Assembly: GCF_024505145.1 (NCBI RefSeq) | Contig: NZ_JANIAA010000037.1 | Span: 39,699 to 103,698, forward strand | Length of the DNA stretch: 64,000 nt | Source of the DNA: Streptomyces rugosispiralis | GTDB taxonomy: Bacteria > Actinomycetota > Actinomycetes > Streptomycetales > Streptomycetaceae | Direction of reading: 5' to 3' | Shown: positions 1 through 7,471 of the stretch, piece after piece | Position numbering within the stretch: the first letter of the stretch is position 1 | Layout: the number at the start of each line of letters is the position of its first letter | Notes under the pieces: model-generated | Seen by the model: only the letters and a program-made list of their open reading frames with translations | What the model was told of the DNA's origin: nothing | Database searches by the model: none | Position numbers and translations under genes: made by a program

Positions 1-32
1 GTCGGCGGCAGCGGGGTCGGAGTCGTCGCCAT
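1..32 (-). CDS. cutS: Sensor histidine kinase CutS, first codons only (partial)
   Basis: An ATG lies seven bases beyond the cutR stop codon and reads MATTPTPLPP before the window ends. This is a Pro/Thr-rich cytoplasmic tail such as precedes the first membrane segment of CutS. The sensor kinase gene is expected immediately downstream of cutR in the cutRS operon. Only about ten residues are visible, so the call rests on position and on the start sequence, not on any kinase domain. Confidence 0.6.
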   Translation of the reverse strand, partial: MATTPTPLPP

Positions 33-38
33 GCCTGA

Positions 39-692
39 TCAGATCCGGTAACCCGAGCCGGGCACGGTGACGATCACCGCGGGCTCACCCAGCTTGCGGC
101 GCAGGGTCATCACGGTCACCCGCACCACATTGGTGAACGGGTCGGTGTTCTCGTCCCAGGCCTTCTCCAGCAGTTGCTCCGCGGAGACCACGGCGCCCTC
201 GCTGCGCATGAGCACCTCCAGCACCGCGAACTCCTTCGGCGCCAGCTGGATCTCCTTGCCGTCCCGGAACACCTCGCGGCGGTTGGGGTCCAGCTTGATC
301 CCGGCGCGCTCCAGGACGGGCGGCAGGGCCACGGTCGTCCGGCGGCCGAGCGCCCGGACGCGCGCGATCAGTTCGCTGAAGGCGAAGGGCTTGGGCAGAT
401 AGTCGTCCGCGCCGATCTCCAGGCCCTCCACGCGGTCGCTGACGTCGCCGGAGGCGGTGAGCATCAGCACACGGGTGGGGATGCCGAGTTCGACGATCTT
501 GCGGCAGACGTCGTCGCCGTGCACGAGGGGCAGGTCCCGGTCGAGGACGACGACGTCATAGTCGTTGACGGCGATCCGCTCCAGGGCGGCGGCCCCGTCA
601 TACACGACGTCGACGGCCATGGCCTCCCGGCGTAGTCCGGTGGCCACCGCATCGGCGAGCAGCTGCTCGTCCTCGACGACGAGTACGCGCAC
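39..692 (-). CDS. cutR: OmpR-family response regulator CutR
   Basis: This is a 217-aa response regulator. The receiver domain (residues 1-115) has the acidic pair E7/D8, phosphoacceptor D51, T79 and K101; a winged-helix DNA-binding domain (about 125-217) ends in VTVPGSGYRI. The sequence matches Streptomyces CutR as I recall it, the regulator of the CutRS system first named for a copper phenotype and later linked to antibiotic production and secretion stress. The start is a GTG at 692, eight bases after an AAGGAAGG ribosome-binding site; a longer open frame upstream lacks one and adds 31 residues unlike any receiver N-terminus. The cutS start follows seven bases after the stop, so the two are co-transcribed. 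A direct repeat upstream (785-800) could be an autoregulatory site. Family certain, gene name very likely. Confidence 0.93.
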   Translation of the reverse strand: MRVLVVEDEQLLADAVATGLRREAMAVDVVYDGAAALERIAVNDYDVVVLDRDLPLVHGDDVCRKIVELGIPTRVLMLTASGDVSDRVEGLEIGADDYLPKPFAFSELIARVRALGRRTTVALPPVLERAGIKLDPNRREVFRDGKEIQLAPKEFAVLEVLMRSEGAVVSAEQLLEKAWDENTDPFTNVVRVTVMTLRRKLGEPAVIVTVPGSGYRI

Positions 693-784
693 GTCGTTGG
701 TCCTTCCTTGATTGCCGCAGTGGGCGGGGTGATCTCGCCAAACTCGATGGGTGTTCGGCGCCTCCATCCTGCCTCGAAGTCTCA

Positions 785-800
785 TAAACCGGCGGTAAGA
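785..800. promoter_or_regulatory. Candidate OmpR-type direct repeat upstream of cutR
   Basis: Two TAA-starting half sites (TAAACC at 785 and TAAGAG at 796) lie on the same face of the helix, 11 bp apart, in the 361-bp divergent gap between cutR and the 57-aa gene. OmpR-family regulators usually bind tandem half sites with this spacing. Its role as a CutR site is inference. Otherwise the gap (693-1053) holds no gene; a relatively A/T-rich stretch near 865-885 may be promoter sequence. Confidence 0.3.
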
Positions 801-1053
801 GGGTCGCCGCGGGATCCCGAGTGCGGATCATGGCCGCGGCGGAGGGGCACGCGGCGGCCGGAACACCGAATTCAGATTCTTTCGGGTCCGGAGGTTTCCC
901 CCGAAGACGGGGTGGGGAGGACGACTGCACACCCGCGATCACGCCCTGTCCCCGGCATATCTGGCTGGCATTGCCATCGGCAGGGGCCACTCACGTGATC
1001 AACCCACCGTCGGCACACCCCCGTGCCACCGACCCACGACGAGGGGGCGCAAC

Positions 1054-1227
1054 ATGGACGCGTTCACCGCAGGCATTCTGCAGCGCATAGAGAACACCAA
1101 GTCCGATCTCATTCGCGCCCGTGAGACGGGCGACGACTTTCTTGTGGACGTGGAGCAGTCGGAGCTGGAAGACCTCCGTCGCCTCGCCGCCGAGCACGGC
1201 GTCGAAGTAAGCGCCTCGTTTGCCTGA
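1054..1227 (+). CDS. Conserved 57-aa protein of unknown function
   Basis: This short gene starts at an ATG eight bases after GAGGGGG and encodes 57 residues starting MDAFTAGILQRIENTKSDL. It is Glu/Asp/Arg-rich, without Cys, signal peptide or membrane segment, and is predicted to be mostly helical (two amphipathic helices, roughly 2-28 and 30-50). It is transcribed away from cutR and followed by a strong hairpin at 1335-1371. I recognise the arrangement of a small acidic protein next to cutR from other Streptomyces genomes but know no function. Codon use is typical of the region (third positions nearly all G/C), which supports real coding. It could be a small regulator or partner protein. Confidence 0.75.
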   Translation: MDAFTAGILQRIENTKSDLIRARETGDDFLVDVEQSELEDLRRLAAEHGVEVSASFA

Positions 1228-1334
1228 TCCCTTGTGGATTCCGGACCCGATCCAGATCCGGATTCCATGTGACCGTGTGACCGTTTCCTATTCACCTCCG
1301 GATGGTGATCCAGAAAACCTCCGGTAACCACGCC

Positions 1335-1371
1335 GAAGCGCCCCGGTGTCCTCGTGACTCCGGGGCGCTTT
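1335..1371. terminator. Bidirectional hairpin terminator
   Basis: An 11-bp perfect stem (AAGCGCCCCGG at 1336 pairing with CCGGGGCGCTT at 1360) with a 13-base loop, flanked by A on one side and T on the other. It sits between the converging 57-aa gene and the inositol monophosphatase gene and can serve both. Confidence 0.75.
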
Positions 1372-1409
1372 CGTGTGTGGATGTGTTCGGGCCGTGGGCG
1401 GCGGCGGGA

Positions 1410-2210
1410 TCAGTCGTGCCAGGCGCCCAGGTCGTCCAGAAGCCCCCGCAGCGGCTCGAAGAGGCCGGGGGCGGCGGCGATGGTCAGCTCGGTGGAGGCC
1501 GGGACGCCCGGCCGCCCTCCGGTGAGCGCGCCCGCCTCGCGGGCTATGAGCGCTCCGGCCGCGAAGTCCCAGGGGTTGAGCCCGCGCTCGTAGTAGCCGT
1601 TCAGCCGGCCGCAGGCCACATCGCACAGATCGATGGCGGCCGATCCGCCACGCCGGATGTCCCGCACCCGCGGCAGCACCCCGCCCAGGACCCTGGCCTG
1701 TCCGACGCGGCGCTCGCGCACATACCCGAAACCGGTGCCGATCAGCGACTCCTCCAGCGGGGCCGCGGGGCGGCAGTGCACCCGCTCCCCGTTCCGCCAG
1801 GCGCCCTGGCCCAGGACCGCGTGGAAGGTCTCGCCGCGCACCGGGGCGATCACCACCCCGACGACCGCCTCGCCGTCCTTCTCGGCGGCGATGCTGACCG
1901 CCCACGACGGCAGGCCGTAGAGGTAGTTCACGGTGCCGTCGAGCGGGTCGATCACCCAGCGCACCCCGCTGCTGCCCTCGCTGCTGGAGCCCTCCTCCCC
2001 CAGCACCCCGTCCCGTGGGCGGCGGCGCGCGAGGAGGTCGGTGATCAGCTTCTCGGCGGCGATGTCCATCTCGGTGACGACGTCGATCGGGCTGGTCTTG
2101 GTGGCCGCCACCCCGAGGTCCGCCGGGCGGCCGTCGCGCAGCAGGTCCCCCGCGCCGCGGGCGGCCTCCAGCGCCGTCTCGAGGAGTTCGGTCATGAGCG
2201 GGTCGGTCAT
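1410..2210 (-). CDS. Inositol monophosphatase family phosphatase
   Basis: This 266-aa Mg-dependent phosphatase belongs to the IMPase/SuhB/FBPase fold. Both family signatures are present: GEEG (residues 71-74) followed by IDPLDGTVNY (87-96), which supply the metal ligands and nucleophilic water, and the second motif NPWDFAAGALIAREAGA near residue 215. Likely substrates are myo-inositol-1-phosphate (the last step of inositol synthesis for mycothiol and phosphatidylinositol) or histidinol phosphate; the sequence alone cannot decide. The start ATG at 2210 follows AAGGAG by four bases, so the longer open frame upstream is excluded. It lies 98 bases downstream of ferrochelatase on the same strand and may be read with it. 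Confidence 0.88.
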   Translation of the reverse strand: MTDPLMTELLETALEAARGAGDLLRDGRPADLGVAATKTSPIDVVTEMDIAAEKLITDLLARRRPRDGVLGEEGSSSEGSSGVRWVIDPLDGTVNYLYGLPSWAVSIAAEKDGEAVVGVVIAPVRGETFHAVLGQGAWRNGERVHCRPAAPLEESLIGTGFGYVRERRVGQARVLGGVLPRVRDIRRGGSAAIDLCDVACGRLNGYYERGLNPWDFAAGALIAREAGALTGGRPGVPASTELTIAAAPGLFEPLRGLLDDLGAWHD

Positions 2211-2308
2211 CGTGCTCCTTAGCGGATTGCCCGGAGGGGCGAGCGGCGGTGGCGGGCCGGGACGGCGGGCGCGGTCGGTCGATGCCCGGGGCGTGAGGGC
2301 GGGCGCGG

Positions 2309-3460
2309 TCAGTCGGCGCCCGCGGCGGCGGGGCGCGGCGACCGGGCCGGACAGCAGCCCACCGGGCACACGTCATGGCTCGGGCCGAGGGCGCCCAGGG
2401 CGCAGCGCTCGGGGGCGGCCGCCGCCCGGCCCTCGGCGAACCGCTCGGTGGCCGCGCGCTCCAGCACCAGGTCGCGTACGCACGCGGCGAACCGCGGGTC
2501 GGCGCCGACGGTCGAGGCGCGGGAGACCGGCAGCCCGAGCTCGGCGGCCTTGGCCGTGGCCTCGGTGTCGAGGTCGTACTTGACCTCCATATGGTCCGAG
2601 ACGAAGCCGATCGGGACCATGACGACGGCGGACGCGCCCTCGCCGTGCAGCTCCTCGAGGTGATCGCAGATGTCCGGCTCCAGCCAGGGGATGTGCGGCG
2701 CGCCGCTGCGCGACTGGTAGACCAGCCGCCAGGGGCGCTCGACGCCGGTCTCCTCGCGCACCGCGTCCGCGATCAGCCGGGCGACGTCGAGGTGCTGGGC
2801 GACGTACGCGCCGCCCTCGCCGTCCTCGGTGTGCGCCTCCACCGGGCCCGAGGTGTCGGCGGCGGCGGTCGGGATGGAGTGGGTGGTGAAGGCGAGGTGG
2901 GCCCCGGCCCGCCGGTCCTCGGGCAGCTCCGCGAGGGCGGCCAGCGTGGTGTCCACCATGGGCCGTACGAAGCCGGGGTGGTTGAAGTAGTGCCGCAGCT
3001 TGTCCACCCGCGGCAGCGGCAGGCCCTCGCCCTCCAGGGCGGCCAGCGCGTCCGCGAGGTTCTCGCGGTACTGCCGGCAGCCCGAGTACGAGGCGTAGGC
3101 GCTGGTGGCCAGCGTCAGGATGCGGCGGTGGCCGTCGGCGGCCATCTCGCGCAGGGTGTCGGTCAGATACGGCGCCCAGTTGCGATTGCCCCAGTAGACC
3201 GGCAGGTCCAGGCCGTGCTCGGCGAAGTCCTTGCGCAGCGCGTGCAGCAGTTCGCGGTTCTGCGCGTTGATCGGGCTGACCCCGCCGAAGAGGAAGTAGT
3301 GCCGGCCGACCTCCTTCAGCCGCTCGCGGGGGATGCCCCGCCCGCGCGTGACGTTCTCCAGGAACGGCACGACGTCATCGGGACCCTCCGGACCGCCGAA
3401 GGAGAGCAACAGCAGTGCGTCATACGGGTCGGGGGAAGGCTGTACTGACTGATCCGGCAT
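2309..3460 (-). CDS. hemH: Ferrochelatase (coproporphyrin-type, actinobacterial)
   Basis: This 383-aa protein inserts Fe2+ into the porphyrin in haem synthesis. In actinobacteria the substrate is coproporphyrin III rather than protoporphyrin (CpfC), by family knowledge. Visible motifs are the N-terminal LLLLSFGGPEGP, the central Tyr/Ser-rich SAYASYSGCRQY, and the catalytic His of FTTHSIP with the downstream VYQSRSG block. C128 in the SGCRQ motif plus a C-terminal cluster (C353, C365, C369, C370) resembles the cysteine set that binds a [2Fe-2S] cluster in mycobacterial ferrochelatase. The start ATG at 3460 has no strong ribosome-binding site. Ferrochelatase is divergent from the MFS gene and upstream of the inositol monophosphatase. 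Confidence 0.93.
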   Translation of the reverse strand: MPDQSVQPSPDPYDALLLLSFGGPEGPDDVVPFLENVTRGRGIPRERLKEVGRHYFLFGGVSPINAQNRELLHALRKDFAEHGLDLPVYWGNRNWAPYLTDTLREMAADGHRRILTLATSAYASYSGCRQYRENLADALAALEGEGLPLPRVDKLRHYFNHPGFVRPMVDTTLAALAELPEDRRAGAHLAFTTHSIPTAAADTSGPVEAHTEDGEGGAYVAQHLDVARLIADAVREETGVERPWRLVYQSRSGAPHIPWLEPDICDHLEELHGEGASAVVMVPIGFVSDHMEVKYDLDTEATAKAAELGLPVSRASTVGADPRFAACVRDLVLERAATERFAEGRAAAAPERCALGALGPSHDVCPVGCCPARSPRPAAAGAD

Positions 3461-3578
3461 GCTTCCGATCCTGCCACCCGCCGCTGACGGGCGGGAAACG
3501 GCCCTGTGCGAACCGGGCGCGGGCCGTAATCTGTATCAGCGCTCGACGATCCTTACCCTGCTCACGGCGGAGTCTGCC

Positions 3579-4835
3579 TTGCCCAGTGCCAGCCCCTACC
3601 GCGCGATCTTCGCCGCCCCCGGCGCCAAGGAGTTCTCCGCCGCCGGCTTCCTCGGGCGGATGCCGCTGTCCATGGCGGGCATCGGCGTGGTCACCATGGT
3701 CTCCGAACTCACCGGCCGGTACGGGCTCGCGGGCGCCCTGTCGGCCACGCTGGCGCTCTCCGCCGCCGTCATCGGCCCGCAGATCTCCCGGCTGGTCGAC
3801 CGGCACGGCCAGCGCCGGGTGCTGCGCCCGGCGACGCTCGTGGCGCTCGCGGCCATCTGCGGGCTGCTGCTGAGCGCGCACCGGGGCTGGCCGGACTGGA
3901 CGCTGTTCGTCTTCGCCGCCACGTCCGGCTGTGTGCCCAGTGTGGGCTCCATGGTGCGGGCCCGCTGGGCGGCGGTCTACGGGGACTCCCCGCGCGAGCT
4001 GCACGCCGCGTACGCGTGGGAGTCCATCGTCGACGAGATCTGCTTCATCGTCGGGCCGGTCATCTCGATCGGGCTGTCCACCTCCTGGTTCCCGGAGGCG
4101 GGCCCGCTGCTGGCCGCCTGCTTCCTGGCGGCCGGGGTCTTCTCGCTGACCGCGCAGCGGGCCACCGAGCCCGTACCGCATCCGCGCGGGCAGCACACCG
4201 GCGGTTCCGCGCTGCGCTCGCGCGGGCTCCAGGTGCTGGTGGTCACCTTCATGGCGACCGGCGCGATCTTCGGGGCGATCGACGTGGTGACGGTGGCCTT
4301 CGCCGAGGACGAGGGCCACAAGGGCGCGGCCAGTCTGGTCCTGGCGGTGTACGCGGCGGGCTCCTGCCTCGCGGGCGCGGTCTTCGGGGTGCTGCGGCTG
4401 AGCGGTCCGGTGTCCCGTCGTTGGTTGTGGGGTATTTGTGCGATCGCCGTGAGTATGATCCCGCTCCAACTGGTCGGGAACCTGCCGTTCCTGGCCGTGG
4501 CGCTCTTCGTCGCGGGCCTGGCCATCGCACCCACGATGGTCACCACCATGGCCCTTGTCGAACGGCACGTACCACGCGCGCATCTGACCGAGGGCATGAC
4601 CTGGGTGAGCACCGGGCTCGCGGTCGGGGTGGCGCTCGGCTCGTCGGCCGCCGGATGGGTGGTGGACGCGGCCGGCGCCCGAGCGGGGTACGCGGTGCCG
4701 GCCGTGGCCGGGGCGCTCGCGGCCGCGGTGGCGTTCCTCGGGTACCGCCGGCTCCGGCCGGCGCCACAGCGGGAGGGGTCGGGTGCGGATGGCCGTCAGG
4801 ACCGTGAAGACCGTACGGAGCAGCGTGTGGCGTAA
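3579..4835 (+). CDS. MFS transporter
   Basis: This 418-aa transporter has 12 predicted membrane segments in two halves, with the conserved MFS loop between helices 2 and 3 (RLVDRHGQRRVLRP, about residues 70-83) and a long cytoplasmic loop near residue 205. The substrate is unknown; small-molecule efflux is the default guess. The start chosen is TTG at 3579, six bases after GGCGGAG, giving PSASPYRAIFAAPG as the first residues. The open frame extends 40 codons further upstream to 3459, but that extension overlaps the ferrochelatase promoter region and is not membrane-like. Its 3' end overlaps the oxidase gene by 53 bp, so the two are translated from one transcript. Confidence 0.82.
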   Translation: MPSASPYRAIFAAPGAKEFSAAGFLGRMPLSMAGIGVVTMVSELTGRYGLAGALSATLALSAAVIGPQISRLVDRHGQRRVLRPATLVALAAICGLLLSAHRGWPDWTLFVFAATSGCVPSVGSMVRARWAAVYGDSPRELHAAYAWESIVDEICFIVGPVISIGLSTSWFPEAGPLLAACFLAAGVFSLTAQRATEPVPHPRGQHTGGSALRSRGLQVLVVTFMATGAIFGAIDVVTVAFAEDEGHKGAASLVLAVYAAGSCLAGAVFGVLRLSGPVSRRWLWGICAIAVSMIPLQLVGNLPFLAVALFVAGLAIAPTMVTTMALVERHVPRAHLTEGMTWVSTGLAVGVALGSSAAGWVVDAAGARAGYAVPAVAGALAAAVAFLGYRRLRPAPQREGSGADGRQDREDRTEQRVA

Positions 4836-6114
4836 CTGGGCGGGGAACGTGATGGCCCGCCCGACGCGGATCGTCGCCCCGTCGTCCACGCAGGAGCTGG
4901 CCGAGGTGGTGCGCCGGGCGACGGCGGAGGGGCTGAAGGTGAAGGCGGTGGGCACCGGGCACTCCTTCACCACCGCGGCCGCCACCGACGGGCTGCTGAT
5001 ACGCCCCCACCGGATGGTGGGGGTGCGCGGTCTTGACCGCGAGGGGGGGACCGTGACCGTCGCGGCCGGCACCTCGCTCCGGCAGCTCAACGAGACGCTG
5101 TCGGCCCATGGTCTTTCGCTGGCCAATATGGGCGACATCATGGAGCAGACGGTGGCCGGGGCGACCTCCACCGGCACCCACGGCACCGGCCGGGACAGCG
5201 CCTCGATCGCCGCCCAGATCAAGGGTCTGGAGCTGGTGACGGCGGACGGTTCGGTGCTGCGCTGCTCGGCCGAGGAGAACCCGGAGATCTTCGCGGCGGC
5301 CCGGATCGGGCTCGGCGCGCTCGGCGTGGTCAGCGAGATCACCTTCGGGGTGGAACCGGAGTTCCTGCTCTCGGCGCGCGAGGAGCCCATGCCCTTCGAC
5401 CGGGTGATGGCCGATTTCGAACAGCTCGTGGCCGAGAACGAGCACTTCGAGTTCTACTGGTTCCCGCACACCGGCAACTGCAACACCAAGCGCAACAACC
5501 GCAGCACCGGCCCCGCCGCCCCGGTGGGCCGGGTCAGCGGCTGGGTGGACGACGAACTGCTGTCGAACGGCATCTTCCAGGTGGCCTGTTCGGTGGGCCG
5601 GGCGGTCCCCGCCACCATCCCCGGAATCGCCAAAATCTCCAGCCGCGCCCTGTCCGCCCGGACCTACACGGACATCCCTTACAAAGTCTTCACCTCTCCG
5701 CGCCGGGTGCGGTTCCTGGAGATGGAGTACGCCGTGCCGCGCGAGGCCGCGGTCACCGTGCTGCGCGAGCTCAAGGCGACCGTCGAGCGGTCCGGACTGC
5801 GGGTCAGCTTCCCGGTGGAGGTGCGCACCGCGCCCGCCGACGACATCCCGCTGTCCACCGCCTCCGGGCGGGATACCGCGTACATCGCCGTCCATCTGTA
5901 CCGGGGCACCCCGCACCGGGCGTACTTCACGGCGGCCGAACAGATCATGATCGCGCACGGCGGCCGTCCGCACTGGGGCAAGCTGCACAGCCGCGACGCC
6001 GACTATCTGGCCGGGGTCTACCCCCGGTTCGGCGAGTTCGCGGCGGTACGCGACCGGCTGGACCCGGACCGGCTGTTCACCAACGACTATCTGCGGCGGG
6101 TGCTGGGCGACTGA
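4783..6114 (+). CDS. FAD-linked sugar-lactone/alditol oxidase (D-arabinono-1,4-lactone oxidase family)
   Basis: This 443-aa enzyme is of the vanillyl-alcohol-oxidase flavoprotein fold. The FAD-binding part covers residues 20-200, with GTGHSF (H60, the position that covalently binds FAD in alditol oxidase) and the pyrophosphate-binding STGTHGTG. The C-terminal ALO domain carries the family signature HWGKLH and ends in RLFTNDYLRRVLG. It probably oxidises an aldonolactone or alditol with O2, releasing H2O2; the exact substrate is unknown. The start is GTG at 4783 (five bases after GGGAGGG); an ATG two codons later is possible. It lies inside the end of the MFS gene, which suggests that transporter and oxidase serve one substrate. 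Confidence 0.85.
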   Translation: MRMAVRTVKTVRSSVWRNWAGNVMARPTRIVAPSSTQELAEVVRRATAEGLKVKAVGTGHSFTTAAATDGLLIRPHRMVGVRGLDREGGTVTVAAGTSLRQLNETLSAHGLSLANMGDIMEQTVAGATSTGTHGTGRDSASIAAQIKGLELVTADGSVLRCSAEENPEIFAAARIGLGALGVVSEITFGVEPEFLLSAREEPMPFDRVMADFEQLVAENEHFEFYWFPHTGNCNTKRNNRSTGPAAPVGRVSGWVDDELLSNGIFQVACSVGRAVPATIPGIAKISSRALSARTYTDIPYKVFTSPRRVRFLEMEYAVPREAAVTVLRELKATVERSGLRVSFPVEVRTAPADDIPLSTASGRDTAYIAVHLYRGTPHRAYFTAAEQIMIAHGGRPHWGKLHSRDADYLAGVYPRFGEFAAVRDRLDPDRLFTNDYLRRVLGD

Positions 6115-6129
6115 CGGCTCACGGTCTGC

Positions 6130-6233
6130 CGGGCGGCTGACGGGTCACGGCGCGTCGGGCGGCTTGCGGGTCACGGCGCGCCGGGCGGCTTGCGGGTCAT
6201 GGCGCGCCGGGCGGCTTGCGGGTCATGGCGCGC
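6130..6233. repeat. Four tandem copies of a 26-bp unit
   Basis: Four back-to-back 26-bp units start at 6130, 6156, 6182 and 6208. Copies 3 and 4 are identical, copy 2 differs from them by one base and copy 1 by about four. The array fills the gap between the converging oxidase and membrane-protein genes. The stop codon of the membrane protein lies inside the last unit. No protein is encoded. Confidence 0.9.
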
Positions 6234-7083
6234 CGGTGGCGCCGGGCGTGGGCGTGGCCTCGCCGGAAGCGCCCGTTCCGCCCTCCGTGGCACCGCCGGA
6301 CGGGGTCTGGGACGGGCCCGGGGTGGCGGGTGCGGAGGTGCCGGGCGCGGTCGTGCCACCGGTGCCGCCGTCCTGGCCGGAGCCGCTGCCGGAGCTCTTG
6401 CCGGAGCCGGGCGATCCGGATGCGTCGGGCGTGGCCGAGGCGTCGGCCACGCCGCCCCCGCGGGAGATGCCCGGGGACGGCGCCTCGCCGCCCCGCGAGG
6501 AGCCGGGGCCGTGCGACGGCCAGGTCGGGTCCCGGCGGGAGGGGCCGGGGGTGGACTTCGGCCCCGAGGAGCCGCTCACGCTGTCGCTGACAGTGGTTCC
6601 GGTCCGGTTCTCCCCCCATACGTTGGACACCGGGCCGCCGGAGAACATCTCGATCCCCGTGATCACGGTCATGGCGGCGATGAACACGGCGGCCGCCCCG
6701 ACGGCGTGGCGCCGCCGGACCCGCGGCCGGGCGCCGTGCGTGGTCGGCTCGCCGTACTCGCCGGGGGCCGGGGCCGGCGGGGGCGCGACCGGCTCGGCGG
6801 GAGCGCCGGGAGCGCCGTACCGCCGGCGCCCGGTCGGCCGCGTCTGGACCCGCACCTCCTTGATCTGCTCACCGGTGCGCCGGAACAGATGCTGGATGAC
6901 GGTGCCGCCCGCGGTCGCCACCACGCTCACCACACCGGCCCCCAGGATCGTCCCGTAGACGCCCAGTTTGGACGCGAGCACCGCGGCGGCGACGGCCGCC
7001 AGCGCGCTGGCGGCCACATGGGCCACGCTCAGGTCCATCCGCCCGCTCTTGTGTTGTCCGTCGCCGTCCGCCTTGCCGCGCAT
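6223..7083 (-). CDS. Membrane protein with low-complexity Gly/Ser/Thr/Pro C-terminal tail
   Basis: This 286-aa protein of unknown function begins with a short charged N-terminus and two close hydrophobic segments (about residues 17-60, Ala/Val-rich). A basic loop (QHLFRRTGEQIKEVRVQTRP, then a Pro-rich stretch) and a third membrane helix (HAVGAAAVFIAAMTVITGI) follow. The final ~130 residues are a Gly/Ser/Thr/Pro tail without hydrophobic segments, likely extracytoplasmic. The start ATG at 7083 is six bases after GAGG; the longer open frame upstream runs into an A/T-rich promoter region. It is divergent from sepH. The tail ends inside the 26-bp repeat array, so its length may vary between strains. 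Membrane location is clear, role unknown. Confidence 0.75.
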   Translation of the reverse strand: MRGKADGDGQHKSGRMDLSVAHVAASALAAVAAAVLASKLGVYGTILGAGVVSVVATAGGTVIQHLFRRTGEQIKEVRVQTRPTGRRRYGAPGAPAEPVAPPPAPAPGEYGEPTTHGARPRVRRRHAVGAAAVFIAAMTVITGIEMFSGGPVSNVWGENRTGTTVSDSVSGSSGPKSTPGPSRRDPTWPSHGPGSSRGGEAPSPGISRGGGVADASATPDASGSPGSGKSSGSGSGQDGGTGGTTAPGTSAPATPGPSQTPSGGATEGGTGASGEATPTPGATGAP

Positions 7084-7471
7084 CTCCCGCCTCGCTTGGA
7101 CATTCGTTCCAGCCTGTAGGGAGAAGTGACCGATAAACGAAGCAGATCGTTCCGATTCTGTCGTTTCTGTGAAACTTGCCACCCAAATTGGGCCTCACTT
7201 CGAAGGATTAAGGCTGCCATCCCCCTCCGGGGCATGAACTCGGCTGGCGTGCCGCTCCACTCGAGCGGCCCGAATGGAGTACTGTGGCGAGCCTTGGCCC
7301 CGCTTTCCCGTCCGGCCGCCCGGACCCAACGGGAGGGGTCAGAGGGCGGCAATCAACCGGCCGGGCAACTCGGCAAAGTTGTGGCAGGCTGCACCCGGGC
7401 AGGCCACACTCGTCTAGCGGGAGAGCAGCGACGCAACCGTGACGTCGGCAGGCACCACCCGGGAGGTCCCC
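7084..7471. promoter_or_regulatory. Divergent promoter region between the membrane protein gene and sepH
   Basis: A 388-bp gap without a gene. The left half (about 7120-7210) is A/T-rich for this genome and probably carries the promoter of the leftward gene. The right half holds an imperfect inverted repeat (TGTGGC at 7380, GCCACA at 7402) some 65 bases ahead of the sepH start. No operator could be assigned. Confidence 0.35.

Noticed and set aside
1288..2376. 362-codon leftward frame over the inositol monophosphatase gene
   Set aside because: Arg/Pro-rich shadow in another frame of the phosphatase gene, with no family match.
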